NCBI RefSeq assembly: GCF_025336525.1
Contig: NZ_JAOCZP010000007.1
Span: forward strand, 1 to 64,000
DNA length: 64,000 bases
From: Chelativorans salis
GTDB taxonomy: Bacteria; Pseudomonadota; Alphaproteobacteria; Rhizobiales; Rhizobiaceae
Reading direction: 5' to 3'
The notes beneath the pieces are model-generated. The model was not told where the DNA came from. It saw only the letters and a program-made list of their open reading frames with translations, and ran no database searches. Position numbers and translations under genes: made by a program. How positions within the stretch are numbered: position 1 is the stretch's first letter; each line of letters begins with the position of its first letter. Of this stretch, positions 9,278-18,062 are shown one piece after another.

Positions 9278-10891
9278 ATGTTTCGCATTCTTTTCTTTCT
9301 CGTCGTTGTCTTCCTGCTCGGCCTCGGCTTTGCCTGGCTGGCGGAGCGGCCGGGCGATCTGGTGATCACCTTCGCCGGATACCGCTACGAGGTGACGCTG
9401 ATGGTGGCGGCGGTGCTGGTGGTGGCGGTCGTCGCCGCGGTGATGATCGTGTGGTGGCTGATCCGCAGCATCTGGAACAGCCCTTACGCGGTGGCGCGCT
9501 ACTTCCGCGTGCGGCGGCGCGATCGGGGCTATCAGGCGCTTTCCACTGGCATGATCGCCGCCGGCGCCGGCGACGGCGGGCTTGCCCAGCGCATGGGCAA
9601 GCAGGCGGCGAAGATGATCTCCTCGGACCAGGAGCCGCTCATCCACCTGCTCGATGCGCAGGCGGCCCTGCTGGAAGGCGACCACGAGACGGCGCGAAAG
9701 AAATTCGCCGCCATGGCGGACGACCCGGAAACGCGCCTTCTGGGTCTGCGCGGGCTTTATCTGGAGGCCGAGCGGCTTGGCGAGCGGGAGGCGGCCCGCC
9801 ACTACGCCGCTCGGGCGGCCAGCCAGGCGCCGCAGCTAAACTGGGCGGTGAATGCCACGCTTGAAGCCAAGACCGAGGAGGGCGACTGGCCGGGCGCGCT
9901 GGCGCTCGTCGAGGCGCAGAAGGCGACGCACAAGGCCGACCGCGAGGCGCAGACCCGCCGCCGTGCCGTGCTTCTCACCGCACAGGCGATGGAGCAGCTC
10001 GACACCGACACAGCCGCCGCGCGCGCGGCGGCGCTGGAGGCGCACCGCCTGCAGCCGGATTTCGTGCCGGCGGCGGTGACGGCCGCGCGCGCTCTTTTCC
10101 GGGAGAGCGACCTGCGTCGCGGTTCCAAGGTGCTGGAAGCGGTATGGAAGAAGGAGCCCCATCCGGAGGTGGCGGACCTTTACGTCCATGCACGCTCGGG
10201 CGATTCCACCCATGACCGTCTGGAGCGGGCCAAGCGGCTTGCGCGTCTGAAGCTCAATCATGTGGAGTCCGAGCTGGTGGTGGCCCGCGCCGCGCTCGAC
10301 GCTGGCGAGTTCCAGGAGGCCCGCGCGGCAGCAGAAGCCGCCGTGCGGATTGCCCCGCGCGAGGGCGCCTTTCTGCTTTTGGCCGATATCGAGGAGGCCG
10401 AGACCGGAGACCAGGGCCGCGTGCGCCATTGGCTCGCCAAGGCGGTGCGCGCGCCGCGCGATCCCGCCTGGGTGGCCGACGGCGTCGTGTCGGAACACTG
10501 GGCGCCCGCCTCGCCCGTGACCGGGCAGCTGGACGCCTTCGAATGGCGTGTGCCGGTGGAGCGGCTGGGCCAGGTGATCGAAGGCGAAGAGGCGCTGGCG
10601 GCACTGCCGGCAGTGGCCGAGGAGCCGCCTGCCGAAGAACCTGCAGAGGAAGAGACAGTCGTCACGGTCGATGCCGAGCCTGTTCCTCCGCCGCCGGCCG
10701 AAGAGGAAGCGCCGGCCGAGCCGGAAGAAGCGCAGCCTTTGCCGGAAAAAGCCGAAGGAAACGGCGAGGGTGAAAAAGGGCCGCCGGCGCCGGACGAGCC
10801 CGCCGAGGAGCGGCCGCCGATTCCCGATGATCCCGGTGTCGAACCGGACGAGGAAAAGGCAAACGGGGCGTCCCGTTTCCGGTTGTTTTGA
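9278..10891 (+). CDS. hemY: heme biosynthesis protein HemY (TPR membrane protein)
   Basis: 537-residue HemY_N-family protein, distinct from the protoporphyrinogen oxidase also called HemY. It has two transmembrane segments at about 2-20 and 41-65, then the family stretch WWLIRSIWNSPYAVARYFR, a run of TPR-like helices (about 90-420), and an acidic Glu/Pro/Ala-rich C-terminal tail from about 440. Neighbouring hemC, hemD and mitofilin genes suggest a membrane scaffold for late heme steps. The start lies 12 bp after the mitofilin stop. Confidence 0.92.
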   Translation: MFRILFFLVVVFLLGLGFAWLAERPGDLVITFAGYRYEVTLMVAAVLVVAVVAAVMIVWWLIRSIWNSPYAVARYFRVRRRDRGYQALSTGMIAAGAGDGGLAQRMGKQAAKMISSDQEPLIHLLDAQAALLEGDHETARKKFAAMADDPETRLLGLRGLYLEAERLGEREAARHYAARAASQAPQLNWAVNATLEAKTEEGDWPGALALVEAQKATHKADREAQTRRRAVLLTAQAMEQLDTDTAAARAAALEAHRLQPDFVPAAVTAARALFRESDLRRGSKVLEAVWKKEPHPEVADLYVHARSGDSTHDRLERAKRLARLKLNHVESELVVARAALDAGEFQEARAAAEAAVRIAPREGAFLLLADIEEAETGDQGRVRHWLAKAVRAPRDPAWVADGVVSEHWAPASPVTGQLDAFEWRVPVERLGQVIEGEEALAALPAVAEEPPAEEPAEEETVVTVDAEPVPPPPAEEEAPAEPEEAQPLPEKAEGNGEGEKGPPAPDEPAEERPPIPDDPGVEPDEEKANGASRFRLF

Positions 10892-11022
10892 TGAACGGGC
10901 CGGAACGGTTGGGGAACCCTGGCGATTATTTTTTCTTTACAGTCGTAGCAGGCGCAAAAAAAGGCGCTTGTGCGGCCTGCCGCCCGTCCGCAACATATCC
11001 GCGATGATTCCATAGGATCTCG

Positions 11023-11496
11023 ATGTTCGAACGCATCCTCTCATTCCTGAAAGACTTGCCGGCAGGCGGCGACACATCGCGACATCTGGACGCGGACGAC
11101 CCGCGCGTAGCCGCCGCCGCGCTCCTCATCCACGTGATGGCGGCCGACGGCGAGCGCAGCGACGAGGAGCAGGCGCGGCTGAAGGAGACGCTGTCGCAGG
11201 CCTACGACCTGCACGGGGCGGAGCTCAAGGCGCTGATGAAGGCCGGCGAGGAAGCCGAGGCCGATGCCGTCGATCTCTACACTTTCACCAGCGTCCTGAA
11301 GCGGCACCTCGACCACGATGCGCGGGCCGAGTTCATCCGGCTGATGTGGGAGATCGTCTTCGCCGACGGCGAGATGCATGAACTAGAGGACAACCTGGTC
11401 TGGCGCGTGGCCGAGTTGATCGGCGTCGACACGCGTACACGCGTGACCATGCGACAGCGCGTGCGGAAGACGGAAGACGGGGAAGGGGACGAGTAG
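11023..11496 (+). CDS. TerB-family protein
   Basis: 157 residues, all-helical, with two repeats of the acidic metal-binding TerB pattern: VMAADGERSDEEQARL (residues about 39-54) and VFADGEMHELEDNLVWRVAELIGV. TerB-like proteins are found with tellurite-resistance modules, but stand-alone copies of this length are common in rhizobia and have no defined role. It is preceded by 131 bp that hold no gene and followed closely by a glutamine amidotransferase gene (8 bp gap), probably one operon. No other ter genes are adjacent; the TerC-family gene at 17288 is 6 kb away. Confidence 0.85.
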   Translation: MFERILSFLKDLPAGGDTSRHLDADDPRVAAAALLIHVMAADGERSDEEQARLKETLSQAYDLHGAELKALMKAGEEAEADAVDLYTFTSVLKRHLDHDARAEFIRLMWEIVFADGEMHELEDNLVWRVAELIGVDTRTRVTMRQRVRKTEDGEGDE

Positions 11497-11504
11497 CCGC
11501 GAAG

Positions 11505-12290
11505 ATGGCCAGGGGGACCGACAAGAAGATCCTGATCGTGCTGCATCAGGAGATGTCCAGCCCTGGCCGGGTCGGCCAGCTTCTGCAACGCAACGGCTTC
11601 ACGCTCGATATCCGCCGCCCGCCGCTGGGCGATCCCCTGCCCGAAACCCTTGCCGAGCACGAGGGCGCGGTCATCTTCGGTGGGCCGATGAGCGCCAACG
11701 ACCATGACGACTTCGTGCGCCGCGAGACGGAATGGCTTTCCGTGCCGCTCAAGGAGGAAAAACCCTTCCTCGGCATCTGCCTGGGCGCGCAGATGCTGGT
11801 CAACCATCTGGGCGGCCAGGTGACGAGCCACGACGACGGGCTGGTGGAGATCGGCTGGTATCCGCTCAAACCCACGGAGGAGGGGCGGCACCTCATGCAC
11901 TGGCCGGAGATGGTCTACCAGTTCCACCGCGAGGGCTTCTCGCTGCCCTCCGGCGCCACGCTGCTGGCCACCGCCGACCACTATCCGAACCAGGCCTTCC
12001 GCTACGGCCGCAACGCCTGGGGCATCCAGTTCCATGCAGAGCTGACGCGGGCGATGATGCAGCGCTGGGTGGTGCACGGCGCGCACCGCTTCGTGCTCCC
12101 CGGCGCCCAGCAGGGCCGCGACCATCTGGGCGGCCGGCTCATCTGGGACACGCACCTGAAGCAGTGGCTGGTAGGCTTCCTCGACATCGTCTTTGGCGCC
12201 GGGATGGAAGCCCGCGTGACGGCGGGAGACGAAGCCGAGGCTCGCAAACCCGTCGGACGGCGCCAGGTTGGGCGGCGGGGTGTGGCGTAG
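11505..12290 (+). CDS. class I glutamine amidotransferase (GMP-synthase-like GATase)
   Basis: 261 residues with a complete triad: nucleophile Cys92 in FLGICLGAQML, and His177 with Glu179 in GIQFHAELT. The GATase domain occupies nearly the whole protein, and no synthetase domain is attached. Stand-alone GATases of this type hydrolyse gamma-glutamyl bonds or pass ammonia to a separate partner; the substrate cannot be told from sequence. The C-terminal 30 residues are basic and variable. It follows the TerB-like gene and converges on the AraC-type regulator with about 24 bp between stop codons. Confidence 0.85.
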   Translation: MARGTDKKILIVLHQEMSSPGRVGQLLQRNGFTLDIRRPPLGDPLPETLAEHEGAVIFGGPMSANDHDDFVRRETEWLSVPLKEEKPFLGICLGAQMLVNHLGGQVTSHDDGLVEIGWYPLKPTEEGRHLMHWPEMVYQFHREGFSLPSGATLLATADHYPNQAFRYGRNAWGIQFHAELTRAMMQRWVVHGAHRFVLPGAQQGRDHLGGRLIWDTHLKQWLVGFLDIVFGAGMEARVTAGDEAEARKPVGRRQVGRRGVA

Positions 12291-12314
12291 ACCCGGCCGG
12301 CGGTGGGAATACCG

Positions 12315-13478
12315 CTAGCGTCTAAATTCGGCCCGGTCTGGGGATTGATCGGTTCCAACCGTGCCGTCACGCCACGCTGCGGGTGAAACGCCTACGGCCT
12401 TTTTGAAAGCCCTGCTGAAGGCTGCCTCGGATTCGTAGCCGATCTCACGGCCCACCGTGGCTACCTTCATGGAGTCATCCGCAAGAAGACGTGCGGCAAT
12501 CTGCATGCGCCAGAGCGTCAAATACTGCATCGGGGGATGACCGACGACATGGGTGAAGCGTGCGGCAAGTGCTGCTCGCGACATGCAGGCACGACTCGCC
12601 AACTCGTTCAGGGTCCAGGGATATGCGGGCTGTTTGTGGAGCATCACCAGGACTTTGCCGATTGCAGGGTCGCGCAGGCCCGAAAGCCAGCCGGTTTCGT
12701 GGGCCGGCAGGGTCTCCAGATATCGTCGCATCACCTCGACGAAAACCAGCTCGCTCAGTCTCAGTCGGATCGACTCGCCGCCCACCCGCGGGCAGCGCGC
12801 CTCGGCAAGCGTGAGATCGATGAGACGGCCCAAAAGGTTCTCGCGTCCGTTGTGGGACTGCTTGATCCGCAGGAGGCGCGGCAGGGTCGAGAGCACGGGG
12901 TTGAAGGGCTGCATGTCGCAGCCGAGAAAGCCGCAGACGAATTCGCTGCGCGGCTCGCCGCCGCCACCTTCCTTCGATACGAAGGGCAACCTGCCCGCAG
13001 CCATGTCCCGGAAATAGTCCATTGTCGCTTCAGCATCGAACTCCGGCGGCTGTCCGGGCTCGCTGAGCATCAAATACGGGTCGCCATGCGGGAGCACCAG
13101 CACGTCACCGGCCTCGAACGACGTGGAGGTGACGTTCGGAATGCCGGCCCAGCCCGAGCCCTTCAAGATGACGTGATAGGACACGATATGCTGGGCGCCT
13201 GGCAGGATGATGGAGGAAAACTCATCCGCGTGCGGCACCTCCACGCCCCAGGGGAAGGACGCATCCACCATGAAGAAGAGCGCCCCCGTCAGCTTGACCG
13301 TGCGCAGGACGTCTGAAAGCGGATCGGTGCCATGCGTCCTGTCCGGGGCAGGCGGCACCACCGCTGAAGTGTCGTCCGCCCGCTCCGCATCGAGCGCTAT
13401 GGACGATGCGGCAAGCGATAAAGACTTACGATCATGGGCCTGAACCATCCTCGAAGCATACTCTTTGCGCACCGGCAT
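12315..13478 (-). CDS. AraC-family transcriptional regulator with cupin sensor domain
   Basis: About 387 residues. The N-terminal half matches an AraC-binding/cupin-type sensor (the part containing SFEAGDVLVLPHGDPYLM). The C terminus holds two helix-turn-helix units, with WTLNELASRACMSRAALAARF and then VGREIGYESEAAFSRAFKKAVGVSPAAWR. It is divergent from a methyltransferase gene with only 47 bp between starts, the usual layout of a regulator and its target. The exact start is uncertain: an ATG at 13478 is used, a GTG at 13484 and an ATG at 13448 are alternatives. The ligand is unknown. Confidence 0.85.
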   Translation of the reverse strand: MPVRKEYASRMVQAHDRKSLSLAASSIALDAERADDTSAVVPPAPDRTHGTDPLSDVLRTVKLTGALFFMVDASFPWGVEVPHADEFSSIILPGAQHIVSYHVILKGSGWAGIPNVTSTSFEAGDVLVLPHGDPYLMLSEPGQPPEFDAEATMDYFRDMAAGRLPFVSKEGGGGEPRSEFVCGFLGCDMQPFNPVLSTLPRLLRIKQSHNGRENLLGRLIDLTLAEARCPRVGGESIRLRLSELVFVEVMRRYLETLPAHETGWLSGLRDPAIGKVLVMLHKQPAYPWTLNELASRACMSRAALAARFTHVVGHPPMQYLTLWRMQIAARLLADDSMKVATVGREIGYESEAAFSRAFKKAVGVSPAAWRDGTVGTDQSPDRAEFRR

Positions 13479-13525
13479 ATCCACCGGATGTACCGGAAAC
13501 TGAAGATCAGGCTGGAGACAAGACC

Positions 13526-14320
13526 ATGACTACGCTTGAGGAAGTGCGCAGTCCGGCGGAGATATACGATGCCCGTTTCGTGCCGGCGCTGTTTGCCCAA
13601 TGGGGCCCTGTGATCGCTGCGGAAGCTGGGGTGCAGAAGGGAGACCGCGTGCTCGACGTGGCCTGCGGCACCGGCGCTCTGACGCTCGCCGCAGCCGAGA
13701 TCGCCGGCCCATCGGGCTCGATTGTCGGGCTTGACGCCAATCCGGAAATGCTGGCGGTCGCCCGTCGCAAGCCCGTGCAGATCGAATGGATGGAAGGAAC
13801 GGCCGAGGCGCTGCCTTTACCGGACAACGACTTCGATGCCGTTGTCAGTCAGTTCGGGTTCATGTTCTTCGAGGATAAGCCGCAGGCGCTTCGCGAGATG
13901 ATGCGGGTCTTGAAGCCGGGCGGTCGATTGGCGGTCGCCGTGTGCGATGCGGTCGAAAACTCGCCGGGCTACGGCGCTTTCGCGCTGCTGCTCGACCGGC
14001 TGTTCGGTAAGGAGGTGGGGGATGCCTTCCGCGCGCCGTTCAGCCTCGGTGATGCCGGGCGGCTGCATGCAATCTGCAACGAAGCCGGCATCGCGGATGC
14101 CGAGGTCGTCCAGCGCAACGGAAAGGTTCGCTTCAAATCGATCGATGCGTTGGTGTCCACCGAACGCGCTTGTGTGTGGACCCTCGGCGGCGTGCTGACC
14201 GACGAGCAGTTCGAGCGGCTTCTTACGGAGTCGGAGACGGCGCTCAGACCCTTCGTGATCGACGGCGGCACGGTCGAATTCGACATGCCGTCGCTCGTCA
14301 TAAAGGCACAGAAGTTCTGA
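13526..14320 (+). CDS. class I SAM-dependent methyltransferase
   Basis: 264 residues with a standard methyltransferase-11 core: motif I VLDVACGTGALTLAAA, acidic loop GLDANPEML, motif II region FDAVVSQFGFMFF, and motif III LREMMRVLKPGGRL. The overall pattern is UbiE-like, but this is not a ubiquinone-pathway enzyme by context. The start at 13526 has GGAG nine bases upstream; the frame is open further upstream but overlaps the divergent regulator. Control by the adjacent AraC-type gene is likely but inferred. The methyl acceptor is unknown. Confidence 0.85.
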   Translation: MTTLEEVRSPAEIYDARFVPALFAQWGPVIAAEAGVQKGDRVLDVACGTGALTLAAAEIAGPSGSIVGLDANPEMLAVARRKPVQIEWMEGTAEALPLPDNDFDAVVSQFGFMFFEDKPQALREMMRVLKPGGRLAVAVCDAVENSPGYGAFALLLDRLFGKEVGDAFRAPFSLGDAGRLHAICNEAGIADAEVVQRNGKVRFKSIDALVSTERACVWTLGGVLTDEQFERLLTESETALRPFVIDGGTVEFDMPSLVIKAQKF

Positions 14321-14363
14321 TCGAAATTTAGGTGAGGGCGCAGCAAAACCGGGACAACACAAA

Positions 14364-14804
14364 CTATCGCTGATACTTGACGAAGGGCGTGAGCTTGCCC
14401 ACGCGGTCATAAAGCCTGCGGGCTGTGTGGTTGAATTCCTGGGTCAGCCAATAGGTCTGTGCGGCTTCCTTCCGGTCCGCTTCCGCGTAGACCGCCTCGA
14501 TAAGCGCACGGCCGACACCCCGCCCACGTGCCGCCGGCTCGGCATACAGATCTTGCAGGTAGCAGCGCGGGTTCCAGTCGGAGGTGGAGAAAACGAAGAA
14601 GTAGTGGGCAAAACCGACCACAACGCCGTCAAGCTCAGCGGCGAAGCCATAGGGCTCGCCGCTGTTCTCGAGCAATCGCGACCACAGGCGCTCGGTGACG
14701 CGATCTTCGACGCTGCGTTCGTAGAAGATGTTGTAGTCCTGCCAAAGTGCGTTCCAGCGCTTGCGGTCGATGGCTGAAAACCGGCGGATGATGGCTTCGG
14801 GCAT
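14364..14804 (-). CDS. GNAT-family N-acetyltransferase
   Basis: 146 residues, a single Acetyltransf_1 domain. The acetyl-CoA pyrophosphate-binding motif A is clear (YLQDLYAEPAARGRGVGRALIEAVY), followed by WLTQEFNHTARRLYDRVGKLTPFVKY, typical of small rhizobial GNATs. The frame is open for 77 codons upstream of the chosen ATG, but that extension is unlike the family. The substrate cannot be inferred. It converges on the methyltransferase gene. Confidence 0.83.
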   Translation of the reverse strand: MPEAIIRRFSAIDRKRWNALWQDYNIFYERSVEDRVTERLWSRLLENSGEPYGFAAELDGVVVGFAHYFFVFSTSDWNPRCYLQDLYAEPAARGRGVGRALIEAVYAEADRKEAAQTYWLTQEFNHTARRLYDRVGKLTPFVKYQR

Positions 14805-15536
14805 GGGTGCTTTCCAGATTTGTCGCGGCGATCTTGCCGCTGTGAGCAAGAGCGGCAAGGACCAGCGCCGCTGCGGCCGTTGTACCTGGGCGATGAAGGG
14901 GCGACGAGATAGATCACAGGCGCCGGCTGGCCCAATGTTGATCCAAAGTGGGGATAAATTCCGCCCCTCGTTCCCGCCAACCCATTGATCCCCCACAACC
15001 TGCAAACTTTTCTCGCAGGAAAACTCGCCCCCCACCTCACGCCGCCCCTATCATAGCCTCATCGCTCTCGCGGGAACCGGATGCGCACCGGGTGTTCGGG
15101 ATAGCGGCGGCAGCCTCCCCCTCCGGGTCGGTTCCGGAGGCATGTGAGGGCCCGCGAACGGGCCGGAGTCCGGCAGGCCCATCGCAAGATGGCAATGCCG
15201 GATGCGGAAAAGCCGCGGGGTTTCGGCAAAGGCGCTTCACTGCGTGTGTCCGTCCGGAGCCAGAAAGAGCCCTTAGACCGGTCGAATGTCGGGACAGCGG
15301 CCGGCGGGGCGCGTTGCTCGCGCCTTAAAGTTAATAGAGTGGCACGGACAACGCGCCCCGCTTCCCACCCAATCAACGGCCAGACGCTTCGGCGGGCGTG
15401 GCGACGATGAGGCGCGTCCTTACCTCCCGCACTGGCAAGACCGAAAGAGGCATATCGATCATGAATCTGACTACGCAGCCTGAATTGCAATCACCTGCCA
15501 CTGGCGCGGCCCGTGCGCGCGGCCTATATTGCGGCT
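14805..15536. other. gene-free stretch of about 730 bp with several strong hairpins
   Basis: No reading frame here shows protein-like composition or a recognisable family. The sequence contains well-formed short hairpins: CCTCCGG/CCGGAGG (15120-15140), GGCCCG-CGAA-CGGGCC (15149-15164, a GNRA-type tetraloop), GCGG/CCGC (15204-15216) and GGCGCG/CGCGCC (15308-15324). It lies between the GNAT promoter region and the probable 6S RNA promoter. I do not recognise it as tmRNA, RNase P RNA, SRP RNA or a known riboswitch. Confidence 0.5.
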
Positions 15537-15696
15537 GCGGTCTGCGCCTCGCGACAGGAAATCATTTCCCCGGGGCCTTATCGATCCTTAAGGGAGCTGT
15601 CCCTGGCCTCGCTCGTGGGCTTGGCTATACGGCGCCCACCTACTTTGTAGGTTCCCGGGATCGACATTCCATCGGTTGTCGTGGATCGCATCTTTC
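15537..15696 (+). ncRNA. ssrS: probable 6S RNA (ssrS)
   Basis: A -10 like TATATT (15525-15530) precedes a roughly 160-base segment whose ends pair. TGCGCCTCGCGAC (15543-15555) and GTCGTGGATCGCA (15678-15690) form a 4 bp helix, a 2x2 internal loop and a 7 bp helix. The middle holds a GGGC/GCCC hairpin (15617-15636) and an ACCTAC-TTT-GTAGGT hairpin. The long closing stem with an open middle, the length, and the location just upstream of the 5-formyl-THF cyclo-ligase gene (the usual ssrS-ygfA neighbour) all indicate 6S RNA, the RNA polymerase regulator. Exact ends are estimated. Confidence 0.7.
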
Positions 15697-15794
15697 CCTC
15701 TTTCAGTCGTCCTCCTTCGCTTCAATGTCGTCTCCCAGCCTTCCCGCCGGGCGGAGTGCCCCCTATTGTCCGGGCGTTGACGAAGGACCGGCGG

Positions 15795-16385
15795 ATGACA
15801 ATGACGGCACGTGAGATGAAGAGGGCGCTTCGAGGCGAGGCGCTGGCGCGGCGCGACGCGCTCGATCCAAACTGGCGGGTGGAAGCCTCGCTCGGCTTTG
15901 CCGAGTGGGTGGACGAGCTTGCGCCGGGGCCCGGCAGGGTGGTGTCGGGCTTCTGGCCCATGCGTTCGGAGGTCGATGTGCGGCCGCTGATGGCGGCACT
16001 CGCCGACAGGGGCGCGCGGCTTTGTCTGCCGGCGATCCTCGACAAGACCACCATCGTCTTCCGTGAGCTCAAGCGCGGGGCGCCGCTCGTCGACATGGGC
16101 TTCGGCACGCAGGGGCCGGGCGAGGACGCGGCAGTGCTGGAGCCGGAGCTGATGCTTGTGCCGCTGGCCGCGTTCGACCGGCGCGGCCACCGTATCGGCT
16201 ATGGCGCGGGCTACTACGACCGGGCGATCGCGCGAATTCAGGAGAATGGCACCGCCGCGCCACGCCTCGTCGGCATCGCCTTCGACTGCCAGGAGGTGCC
16301 CCAGGTGCCGGACGAAATGCATGACGTCATCATTCCGGAAATACTCACCGAAAGCGGCTTGCGCCGCTTCCCCCCACCCCTGTAA
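15795..16385 (+). CDS. 5-formyltetrahydrofolate cyclo-ligase
   Basis: Converts 5-formyl-THF to 5,10-methenyl-THF with ATP. About 196 residues with the family hallmarks: a basic N-terminal helix with RRDAL, SGFWPMRSEVD, LCLPAI, and the C-terminal FDRRGHRIGYGAGYYDRAI substrate loop. The start at 15795 has AAGGA seven bases upstream; an ATG two codons later is also possible. It lies about 100 bp downstream of the probable 6S RNA, as ygfA does in many proteobacteria, and 9 bp upstream of the metallophosphoesterase gene. Confidence 0.93.
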   Translation: MTMTAREMKRALRGEALARRDALDPNWRVEASLGFAEWVDELAPGPGRVVSGFWPMRSEVDVRPLMAALADRGARLCLPAILDKTTIVFRELKRGAPLVDMGFGTQGPGEDAAVLEPELMLVPLAAFDRRGHRIGYGAGYYDRAIARIQENGTAAPRLVGIAFDCQEVPQVPDEMHDVIIPEILTESGLRRFPPPL

Positions 16386-16394
16386 GAGCGGGAA

Positions 16395-17219
16395 ATGCGA
16401 CTTCTTTTTCTTGGCGACATGGTGGGGCGGACCGGCCGCACCGCGGTTTGGGAGCGGCTGCCAGGCCTGATCTCCGACTTCAAGCTCGACTTCGTGGTGG
16501 TGAACGGCGAGAACGCGGCCGGCGGCTTCGGCATCACCGAGGAAATCTTCCGCGAAACGCTCAATGCCGGCGCCGACGTGGTGACGACGGGCAACCACGT
16601 CTGGGACCAGCGCGAGGCGCTGAGCTTCGCCCCCTACGAAGAGCGCTTCCTGCGGCCGGCCAATTTCCCCGAGGGCACGCCCGGCCGGGGCTCGGGGCTT
16701 TTCATGGCCAGGAACGGCGCCCGCGTGCTGGTGGCGAACATCATGGGCCGCGTCTTCATGCAGCCCGATCTGGACGATCCCTTTCGCGCCGCCGAGGAGG
16801 CGCTTGCCGCATGCCCGCTCGGCGAGCAGGCGGACGCCGTGTTGATCGATTTCCATGCCGAGGCGACGTCGGAGAAGATGTGCTTCGGTCATTTCGTCGA
16901 CGGGCGGGTGAGCGCGGTGATCGGCACACACACACATCAGCCGACGGCGGACCATCAGATTCTCGACGGCGGCACCGCCTACATTTCCGATGCCGGCATG
17001 TGCGGCGACTATGATTCCTCGCTGGGGATGGAAAAGGAGGAACCGCTTAACCGCTTCCTCACCAAGGTGCCCAAGGGACGCTTCGAGGCGGCGACGGGGC
17101 CGGCGACGCTGTGCGGCGTCGGCCTGGAAATCTCCGACCGTACGGGACTTGCCGAAAGGATAGCACCGCTCAGGCTGGGGCCGAGGCTGGAGGAGACGAT
17201 TCCCGCCTTCTGGCGTTGA
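16395..17219 (+). CDS. YmdB-type (TIGR00282) metallophosphoesterase
   Basis: 274 residues with dinuclear metal-binding motifs in order: GDMVGRTG (Asp8), NGENAAGG (Glu39, Asn40), TGNHVWD (Asn67, His68), [10 protein letters not shown] and [10 protein letters not shown]. Members of this family, such as Bacillus YmdB, hydrolyse cyclic nucleotides or phosphodiesters; the substrate in alphaproteobacteria is not established. Length and motifs are complete. It is co-oriented with the cyclo-ligase gene 9 bp upstream, suggesting one transcript. Confidence 0.9.
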   Translation: MRLLFLGDMVGRTGRTAVWERLPGLISDFKLDFVVVNGENAAGGFGITEEIFRETLNAGADVVTTGNHVWDQREALSFAPYEERFLRPANFPEGTPGRGSGLFMARNGARVLVANIMGRVFMQPDLDDPFRAAEEALAACPLGEQADAVLIDFHAEATSEKMCFGHFVDGRVSAVIGTHTHQPTADHQILDGGTAYISDAGMCGDYDSSLGMEKEEPLNRFLTKVPKGRFEAATGPATLCGVGLEISDRTGLAERIAPLRLGPRLEETIPAFWR

Positions 17220-17287
17220 CGGCGGCGGGAGGCGGGCCTACCTGTGCGAGGCTTTTTGCTTTTTCATCAAGAGAGACGGTTGCCGCC

Positions 17288-18055
17288 ATGGACTGGCTGA
17301 TTTCCCACTTCGCATTCGTGTCGAGTCCCGAGGCCTGGGTCGCACTGGTGACCCTCGTCGTCTTGGAGATCGTCCTCGGCATCGACAACCTGATCTTCAT
17401 CTCCATCCTCACCAACAAGCTGCCCAAGGAGCGCCAGGCATTCGCCCGCAAGCTGGGCATCAGCGCGGCACTCATTCTGAGGCTGGCACTGCTGGCCACC
17501 ATCTCGTTCATCGTGCAGCTTACAGAGCCGCTGTTCACGCTCTTCGACCATGGCTTCTCCTGGCGCGACCTCATCCTGATTGCCGGCGGCCTGTTCCTCG
17601 TCTGGAAGGCGACGAAGGAGATCCACCACTCGGTCGACCCGGTGGATCTGAAGGAGGATATGGTCGGCGGTGCGGTAACGATGTCGATAGGCGGGGCGAT
17701 CGTGCAGATATTGCTGCTCGACCTCGTCTTCTCCATCGATTCCATCATCACCGCCGTCGGCATGACCGACGAGATCGCCATCATGTTCATCGCCGTCATC
17801 AGCGCGGTGACGGTGATGCTGCTGGCAGCCGAACCGCTGTCGCGTTTCATCGCCGCCAATCCAACCGTGGTCATGCTGGCGCTCGGCTTCCTCCTGATGA
17901 TCGGTATGACGCTCATCGCCGACGGCTTCGGCTTCCACGTGCCGAAAGGTTACGTCTACGTCGCCATGGGCTTCTCGGCACTGGTCGAGGCGCTCAACAT
18001 GCTGGCGCGGCGCAAGCGTGCGCGGGAGAAGGCCATGCGGGAGGAAGAGGCGTAG
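17288..18055 (+). CDS. TerC-family integral membrane protein
   Basis: 255 residues with about seven transmembrane helices. TerC hallmarks include [21 protein letters not shown] near residue 22 and [15 protein letters not shown] in the middle, each carrying the buried Asp residues of the family. TerC proteins are linked to tellurite resistance and, in several bacteria, to metal (Mn) export coupled to metalation of exported enzymes. The ATG at 17288 is used; an upstream open extension overlaps the previous gene and is unlikely. It ends 7 bp from the convergent MBL-fold gene. Confidence 0.9.
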   Translation: MDWLISHFAFVSSPEAWVALVTLVVLEIVLGIDNLIFISILTNKLPKERQAFARKLGISAALILRLALLATISFIVQLTEPLFTLFDHGFSWRDLILIAGGLFLVWKATKEIHHSVDPVDLKEDMVGGAVTMSIGGAIVQILLLDLVFSIDSIITAVGMTDEIAIMFIAVISAVTVMLLAAEPLSRFIAANPTVVMLALGFLLMIGMTLIADGFGFHVPKGYVYVAMGFSALVEALNMLARRKRAREKAMREEEA

Positions 18056-18062
18056 GAAAGAC

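Noticed and set aside
15120-15164. Cobalamin-type riboswitch or RNase P RNA in the gene-free region
   Set aside because: Hairpins are present, but none of the conserved sequence boxes of those RNAs could be found.
15588-16955. 455-codon minus-strand frame across 6S RNA, cyclo-ligase and phosphoesterase
   Set aside because: Antisense shadow of two conserved genes and a structured RNA; no protein-like pattern.
11023-18055. TerB-like and TerC genes as a tellurite-resistance module
   Set aside because: They are 6 kb apart in different operons, and no terA, terD or terE partner is present.
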